Assembly: GCA_024114885.1 (NCBI GenBank)
Contig: CP099422.1
Span: 1,860,001 to 1,924,000, forward strand
DNA length: 64,000 bases
Direction: 5' to 3'
Origin: Septoria linicola
Taxonomy: Eukaryota; Ascomycota; Dothideomycetes; Mycosphaerellales; Mycosphaerellaceae
Position 1 is the first letter of the stretch. The number at the start of each line of letters is the position of its first letter. The notes beneath the pieces were generated by a model. The model was not told where the DNA came from, did not search any database, and saw nothing but the letters and a program-made list of their open reading frames with translations. Of the stretch, positions 57,957-64,000 are shown in pieces. The translations under genes and the position numbers were made by a program.

Positions 57957-58874
57957 CTATGCCAGCACACTAAGCTTCATATTGATACCAACCTGATCCC
58001 ACCTCCCCAAGCCATCACCTTCCAATCCAGCAGGATCTCTATTAATGGTCTGCTGTTCAAACCACCTCCTCCTCTCCCTCTGCTCCTGACTCGGATTCGA
58101 CGTCTCATATGCTTCAACAATCTCCAACCACCCCGGAAAGCAGCCAGCATCTTCAGCTACATAATGCCCACCTCCATTGATGCACTTGATCTTGCGTGTC
58201 GCTGCAGCAGTCCCAACAACCGAGATATCATGCCGCCAGCAGTCGCCATAATCATACAGATACGTCAGCTTCTGCCCTTTATATGCAGGCTTATCCAACA
58301 CCTCGAACAACCGAGTCTGGCTAGCACCTTTTTGCGGCGTACGAGGATGCACCCACGATCTCTGATGCACACAATCGACCGGCTGCGGGTTCTCTCGTGA
58401 CCACTCGCGATCATCGACGAATCTTGCGAGGTATTTGCGTGGCTCGTTGGCGTCGCCTTGCCAGCCGCCACGGTCGAATTGTGCTTTATCCATGGCTAAA
58501 GTCTTGGATATGATGTTCATCAGATTGTTCGTGTCGTCTGATGCTGCAGCTGTAGGGTCATACTGGATCGTGGACGTGAAATTCGTAGCTATGCATGCCT
58601 GCCCAGTTGAAAGCTATTTGGAGAGCGCGGTGAAGCTCCCGAAGAGGTGTACTTGCTGGGACGGATAGAGTTCGCCATACGGGAGGATTGGTGATTTTAT
58701 CGGGATAGATTTGCACCTTGAGCACATATTTCGGTCGCTTACAGTCTTGCTTGTGGGTCGGCCAGTCTTGTGATTGGCATTCTTGAGAGCAGTAAGCTGT
58801 GGTCTTGCATCGGGCCAATTGGAGAGTGAAGTGTCAGTTTTGCTGCACACTGAGCATTGTGATGAGATGGCCAT
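57957..58874 (-). pseudogene. MYND zinc finger / pRiA4b ORF3-like gene with two frameshifts
   Basis: From ATG 58874 the frame gives CSVCSKTDTSLSN, the first Cys pair of a MYND finger. The rest (ARCKTTAYCSQECQSQDWP..HKQDC) is one frame away. A single missing base near 58816 would join them and also supply the missing Cys (the codon is TTG where a Cys is expected). This frame continues through a pRiA4b ORF3-like domain (KVQIYPDKITNPPVWRTLSV, then HSYEFHVHDP). It hits TGA at 58558; one extra base there moves it to the final frame (YDPTAAASDDTNNLMNII... to 57957). The two indels compensate. Fungal proteins combining these domains are common, but their function is unknown. This could be decay or sequencing error. 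It lies end to end with the NDUFAF2-like gene. Confidence 0.75.
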
Positions 58875-59494
58875 GGTGGTGAGTGTGTAGACTAGGAAAT
58901 ACGAGACCTTCAATACTAGTCCTCCCCGCTATGTTATAGACTCCAGTTGCCTGGAGCGCGGAGCAGGCCAGGCCCAAGCACACATTTGGGCGACGCGTTG
59001 CGGACGTGAAGCAATATGCAGGGATCAAGCTGTAGCTTGGCGGAAACACCAAAGTCGATTCGCGTATGCCATAGAGATGGTTTCTGTGCCAGAACGACTG
59101 TTTGTTGCGACCTTGATGTCTGCCATGTCCCATATACTGATGGACTGTTTCAAGTACAGTGTGCTTGAAGGAGGTGTCTTCGTCTGACGGCGACAGATGA
59201 GCTAAGTTAGTGTTTTTGACCTGGCACGTCGGAAGTGTGACGAAGGCGCTTTGCCCCTCCAACGGTTTCAGGCTGTTGCGCTCTCAGCGAATTGTTTGAC
59301 TGACTGCTGCGGCGGTGAAGCTGAGTAGAAAGGTGGCAGCTACAAACAAGCTCTCTGAAGAAATCTCACCATTTCTTCCATTCTCTTTCTCACTCTGGTC
59401 AGAGAAGCACATCAATCCCCATAACCACTCCTTTCCCAGAACATATTCACCACACCTCGTCTGACGACTGAACCCCGCCAAAACACCCGCCATC
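58875..59494. promoter_or_regulatory. Divergent promoter region (MYND / Het-C)
   Basis: About 620 bp between divergent starts. The final 160 bp before Het-C is pyrimidine-rich (TTTCTTCCATTCTCTTTCTC near 59373), a common fungal core-promoter or leader trait. No gene is seen. Confidence 0.5.
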
Positions 59495-62400
59495 ATGGCT
59501 CGAAACTGGCTGCCTGTATTGGCGCTGCTGGTTGTCTGCTATGCAGGACACGCCCACGCATTCGGCGCTGGCAACATCGGCAGCACCAGCAAGATTGAGG
59601 GACAGAACTGGCGTCATGGCGATATCGAAGATACACTCCTCACACTCCTCACTGCTCGAGCGATGGGCGGCAAGAAGTTCAGCAAACTCGATGTGAAGCG
59701 CACATACTTCGGCAACTGGCTGCGTGATTACAGTCAAGCCGTGGATGTCGGCACTGTCAAGTATGTCTCAGCAGAGGCAATTCGCTTGCTGCTCTGGATT
59801 CTCGGATTCATGAGCTTCGGATATGGAACTGGCGAGTTTGAGGTCACCAAGGAACGTCTTGGGTGCTACCGCCCAGAAGAGCACATCGACAACCCAAAGG
59901 ACTACGCAGACAACTTGGACGCGCGCGATTACGATCCTCGTCTTCGTGGTCCCATCGACGAGCGTCGTGAGTTGAGCATCGATGAGCGCACAGGTCTGAA
60001 GAACTACATTGCTTCTGAGGATCTAGGCATTACTACTTCCTCGGGCATGGTTCGACAGTTGTTGACTCGATGCATTGAGCTTGGGCGCCAGTACAAGTAC
60101 AGCAACGACAAGAAGGACTTCTACGAGGCTCTCCGTCTGCTCGGAACTGCTTGCCATTGTATGGAAGACTACTCGGCACACAGCAACTACACTGAATTGG
60201 CTCTCATCGAAATGGGTGAACGTAACATCTTCCCTCATGTTGGTCGTGACACACAGATCAACCTCCGAGGAGCTCGCGGGCCAGTCTACCCAATTATCAC
60301 CGGCACTTTTGGTGGTACTGATTTCCTGCACTCAGTTATGGGCGAGTTCACGGACAAGGCCACGCAGTTTGAGCTGGACGAACTGGAGAACACGATGCAA
60401 CAAGCTCAGAACGCCGACACGAGTGTGCTCAAGGAGCTCCTCGACAAGCTTCCACCTGGACTCTTTGGTGATGCTGATCAGAAGGGCAAGGCGGACCAGC
60501 TGCAGGCCAATGCACAAGCTGCTCAACTTCAGAATATGCACATCTCTCCCAAAGAGCCTGAGGAGTTCACTCAGCAGATGGAAGAGATTACCAAGCAGAT
60601 TTACCCAATGTAAGTGTGGCCACTCCCTGACATGTTCGGTCACAATGAGTGCACTGCTGACCCTGTACGCCCACTCCAGGTTCGAATTCCACGACAGCAT
60701 CGTCATGGGCATCTCCGAGGCTGTCGAAAAGATCCCAGTGCTGCCAGAGATCATTGAAGAAGTTCAGAACCAAGTCTCCATCTTCGTCTTCTCGCTCATG
60801 GCGCCATTTGTTGTGCCCATCGTCAACCAGATCAAGCAGGAACTGAAGCAGGGCTCCAGCGAGATCATCGAGTCTAGCAAGGCTCAGCAATTGAACGTAT
60901 TTCAAGACGACAGATGCTCCGACCCAACTCACAGTATGCTGAGCAAGGACCACTTCTCCAACATCCTAAACGAGCCAGCTGGCAAAGTCGCAAGTGCCGT
61001 TCTCAGCTGGGTTGTGCCGCAAGTTGTTGCGTGCTGGGATGACGATGACATCGACATTCGTCGCACCAACGACCGCATCGTGAACGGCGTGTTCCATCAC
61101 CCTGCACTCCGCGATTACGGAGAGGATGGCGCTTCTGATGGCCGCCAGGCCATGTTCCAGGTCGTCGAGCGCTGGTGGCATGAGCAGAGCGAGCGCGAGA
61201 AGGATGATCTTCGCGAAAAGCTCTCCCGCGAAGGCGTTGAACAAGGCCGCAACCACAAAGAAGGCGTGCACGATGGAGGTCACGGATGTGGTAAGCCACT
61301 TGGGTTGCCTAACATGAAGACATCGCAGAGCTCAGGCGCCATTGGCGGCGTGCTCGGCGCCCTGGGCAACGCTGCTCAATCGAGTCAGTCTGGCTTCCAG
61401 GGCAGACAGTCTAACGCGCAAGCCAACGAGTTTGGCGACGCTGTTGGTGATGCAGTGGGCGGTGGCGCTCTCGGATCTGTGGTAGGCGGTCTCGCTGGGG
61501 CAGTCGGAGCTGGTCTGCTTGGAGGTGCTTTTGGTAAGGACAAGAAGGCGGAAAAGAATACCTATGAGAGCGGCGGATACAACAACGACAACTCGTACAC
61601 GTCTCGAGTCACCGAGACTGCTCACCGACCCGCCAGTGGATATGGCGGTGGTCGACAGGAGGAGCGATATGGGCAAGCCTCCATGGAGCAGACGCAGTAC
61701 CAGAGTGGTGGCTACGAAGAAAAGTACCAGCGCTACGAGCAGGACGGACGTCAGGGCAACACCGGATATGGCTTCGAGCAGCGCACTGAGGTGCGACCGT
61801 CGCGTGATGGCGGCTACGAAGAGCGTTCTGAGCGCCGATACGAGCAACCGGGGGGCGGCTACCAGCAAGAGATCCAACATAAGCGCGTGACGAGCGATGG
61901 ACGATCGTACCAGCACCAGGAAACACGCTACGGCAACAAGAAGGATGACAGCGAGGATGACGATGATGACAGCAATGACGACGATGACTACGAGAAGAAG
62001 CAGAAGAAGCAGCGCAAGAAGGAAGAGAAGCGCCGCAAGAAGGAGCAGAAGGAGCGCGAGGAGCAAGGAGGCTACGGCGGCGGCAGAAACAGAAGCGGCA
62101 GCCGTGAGCGCAATCGATCTGGTAGCCGTAAGCGCGACTCCAATGAGTACAAGAGGCGCAGTGGACAACAGCAGCACGGCGGCGGGTATCAGCGCGAGGA
62201 GGACTCCCAGCAGTCGTCAAGCAGTTACTCCAGACAGGAGTACAGCTCTGAGAGCCGCTACGAGTCACAGTCTAGCTACGGAGGCGGGAATGAGTACGGA
62301 CGTCAGCAGCAACAGCAGCAGAGCTATGGCGGCGATTCGTACGGCGGTGGCGGCTACAATCAACGCGAGGAGCAGCAGAGTGGAGGCTACGGCGGAGGCG

Positions 62401-62597
62401 GCTATAGCCAACGCGAAGAGCAGCAGGGCGGCTATGGGGGTGGCTTTGAAGGCGGACGACGCGATGACAACGAGTATGGAGGTGGACGACGCGACGACAA
62501 CGAGTATGGCGGCGGAAACTCTGGCTATGGCGGCGGAAACTCTAGCTATGGTGGAGGCAACTCTGGCTACGGCGAAGAGGAGAGGCGTCGTTGGTAG
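59495..62597 (+). CDS. het-C: Het-C family heterokaryon-incompatibility protein
   Basis: Exons 59495-60609 and 60680-62597 with a 70-nt intron (GTAAGT...CTCCAG) that completes the Met codon in IYPMFEF; 1,010 residues. A signal peptide (LPVLALLVVCYAGHAHA) is followed by the Het-C domain: FGAGNIGSTSKIEGQNWRHG, WLRDYSQAVDVG, then HCMEDYSAHSNYTELALIEM. The last block resembles a zinc phospholipase C-like fold. After about residue 610 come a Gly/Ala segment (GALGSVVGGLAGAVGAGLLG), an acidic/Lys block and a Tyr/Gly/Gln-rich tail with repeated SGYGGGNSGYGGGN units. In Neurospora, polymorphism at het-c controls vegetative incompatibility; the basic role of the family is not settled. No interruption is seen. 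Confidence 0.95.
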
Positions 62598-63188
62598 ACA
62601 CGTCGCTGACTCTCATGCATGACGCAAGTTTCTGTAGCATGACACGCATAGACTAGCACGATCAATGACACAAAAGTTTAGAAGCCGAAGCTTTGCATTT
62701 CCAGGAATTACTCCTGCCCATAATTTGATCGCTCTGCGAGACCAGGCTCGGAATTTGGACATGATATCAGCTTCAAGTGGCTCGGAGTGCAATGTTCTTC
62801 GGAGACAACTTGATTTCGTTGCTCATTGACTCCGAGAAACCTAGGCATAGCTTCCTAAGGCGTATCCGCTTCCAATGGCCTGAACACCGCTGCATGACAG
62901 AGACACAATCGAGACCGACAACGCATCGTTTCGCTCTGGGGAGTCCGTCTTAGGAAATCGGCATCGAATGCGCTTCCAATGGCGCGGTGGGTGCGGAAAG
63001 CGCGGAGAGACGTTGCAATGTTGGCGATATACGTCTACGGTTTTGGACAATTAGACAAGAACACGGTGAGGGGATCATTCGCTTTGCTTTTGATTTGCAA
63101 AATTTTATTCCCGGAAACGATCAGCTTCCATTAGCTGCGACTTCGATCAAGGTAAAGCCTCCGTCATATCATTCGCTCACAAGCCTGT
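62598..63188. other. Intergenic between convergent genes
   Basis: About 590 bp. CGCTTCCAATGGC occurs twice (near 62867 and 62970), separated by about 100 bp, a weak direct repeat. No coding frame is supported. Confidence 0.5.
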
Positions 63189-63989
63189 TCAAGTAGCATG
63201 ATCCGCATGGAACTTGATAGTCACGTCCATTGCCATCTTAACTTCCTGCGCATCAAAACTCAAATCCTCCGTCCTCTCATCCTCGCCCCCATCATTCGCC
63301 ACAGCTCTCCTCGCCCGCGACGATACCATCGGCGCCGCTGAACCAAATAATCCTGCTCCACCAGACGCTCCACCACCAAAGCTCGAAAGTTGCGACCCAA
63401 ACCCAAACCCAGCACTCATCGTACTCCTCACATCGCCCTCCTGCAACTCTACAGGCCGCACATTCGTGCACCCGAGCACTTCGCAGTAATCCCTCGCTTT
63501 CTGCATCGCGTCTTGTGCAGCCTGTTTGCGCAGTTCAGCTTTGAATGACTTCTCCGTAGCGTCGGTCAGATTCCAAGTAATATTCTGTACCTCGACATGG
63601 CTTAGACTCGATAATTTCGTGCCGAATGATCCCAAAGCTTTGAATTCTCGAAAGCGAATGTCGAAGTTTATGGATGCGTTGTATTGGCGTGGGAGTTGTT
63701 TGTCGGGGCTTTTGTGGTTGTAGGGGATGTGGGAGGTGGAGGAGAGGGAGGTTTTGGATCAGTGGGCGAGGGGGGTTTGGGCTTTGGCTTCGGGGGACAG
63801 GTCGTGGGGGCAGATGGCGCCGAGGAGTTTTTCGATGTGTTTGGCTGTTGTGACGACTTCGTCGGAGACGGAGGGTTTGTTTGTGCCGGAGCTGGAGACG
63901 GAGACGGCGATGATGGCTCGTTCTGCTGGGTGGGGGATTTCGGCTTTGCCTGTGACGAGGAGTTGGAAGGGTGTTGTGGAGGAGGACAT
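63189..63989 (-). pseudogene. SIMPL/DUF541-domain gene with an in-frame stop
   Basis: A 267-codon frame begins MSSSTTPFQLLVTGKAEIPH and is broken by TGA at codon 77 (63759-63761). The frame continues at once with SKTSLSSTSHIPYNHK and ends in the second half of the domain (YNASINFDIRFREF, SHVEVQNITWNLTDATEKS). The residue expected at the stop is Trp (TGG), so one base explains it. SIMPL-type proteins are poorly understood, periplasmic in bacteria and cytosolic in fungi. No intron can remove the TGA while keeping the frame. The start codon is 11 bp from the window end, so upstream signals are not visible. Confidence 0.72.
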
Positions 63990-64000
63990 TTTGATCTTGC

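Noticed and set aside
62867..62983. Direct repeat CGCTTCCAATGGC as an attachment site
   Set aside because: Short, imperfect context, no integrase or element between the copies; probably chance.

Overview
This window is nuclear DNA of a filamentous ascomycete. The evidence is short GT-AG introns (about 48-157 nt), fungal protein families (Pah1/lipin, Get3, Orm, Kes1, Het-C, an NRPS-like enzyme) and two very AT-rich transposon blocks in which CpA/TpG dinucleotides are almost absent, the signature of repeat-induced point mutation (RIP). Gene content and style suggest Dothideomycetes (Mycosphaerella-like), but that is an inference.

Layout. 1-9.2 kb: Pah1 phosphatidate phosphatase (-), a fibronectin-III/coiled-coil protein (+) and a DHA1-type MFS transporter (-). 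9.26-20.27 kb: a dead ~4.7-kb Copia element (-) with ~121-bp LTRs, split by a second 6.3-kb Copia (+) with 277-bp LTRs. 20.3-43.1 kb: a secreted Ser/Thr-rich protein (-), nucleoside-phosphorylase-like protein (+), membrane SDR (+), long MFS transporter with an in-frame stop (-), Nit2/Nit3-like amidase (-), Kes1/Osh4-like lipid-transfer protein (+), a ~1,727-aa membrane NRPS-like enzyme (A-T plus three left-handed beta-helix segments) (+), HAD phosphatase (-), NmrA-like gene with an in-frame stop (+) and Orm (-). 43.59-54.80 kb: a DNA transposon with perfect 36-bp inverted repeats, split by a 6.7-kb Gypsy element with 437-bp LTRs. 54.8-64 kb: Get3 (-), NDUFAF2-like complex I assembly factor (+), a MYND/pRiA4b-ORF3-like gene with two frameshifts (-), Het-C (+) and a SIMPL/DUF541 gene with an in-frame stop (-).

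Themes. Several genes serve membrane lipid homeostasis (Pah1, Kes1/Osh4, Orm) or tail-anchored protein targeting (Get3), but they are scattered housekeeping genes, not an operon or a cluster. The NRPS-like gene stands without other recognisable biosynthetic genes. Both transposon nests were dated in order from target duplications and reading frames: the inner element always sits inside a coding frame of the outer one. All differences between paired LTRs that I could align are transitions. Four non-transposon genes carry stops or frameshifts that could be real pseudogenes or base-call errors; this cannot be decided from the sequence alone. No tRNA, rRNA or CRISPR was found.
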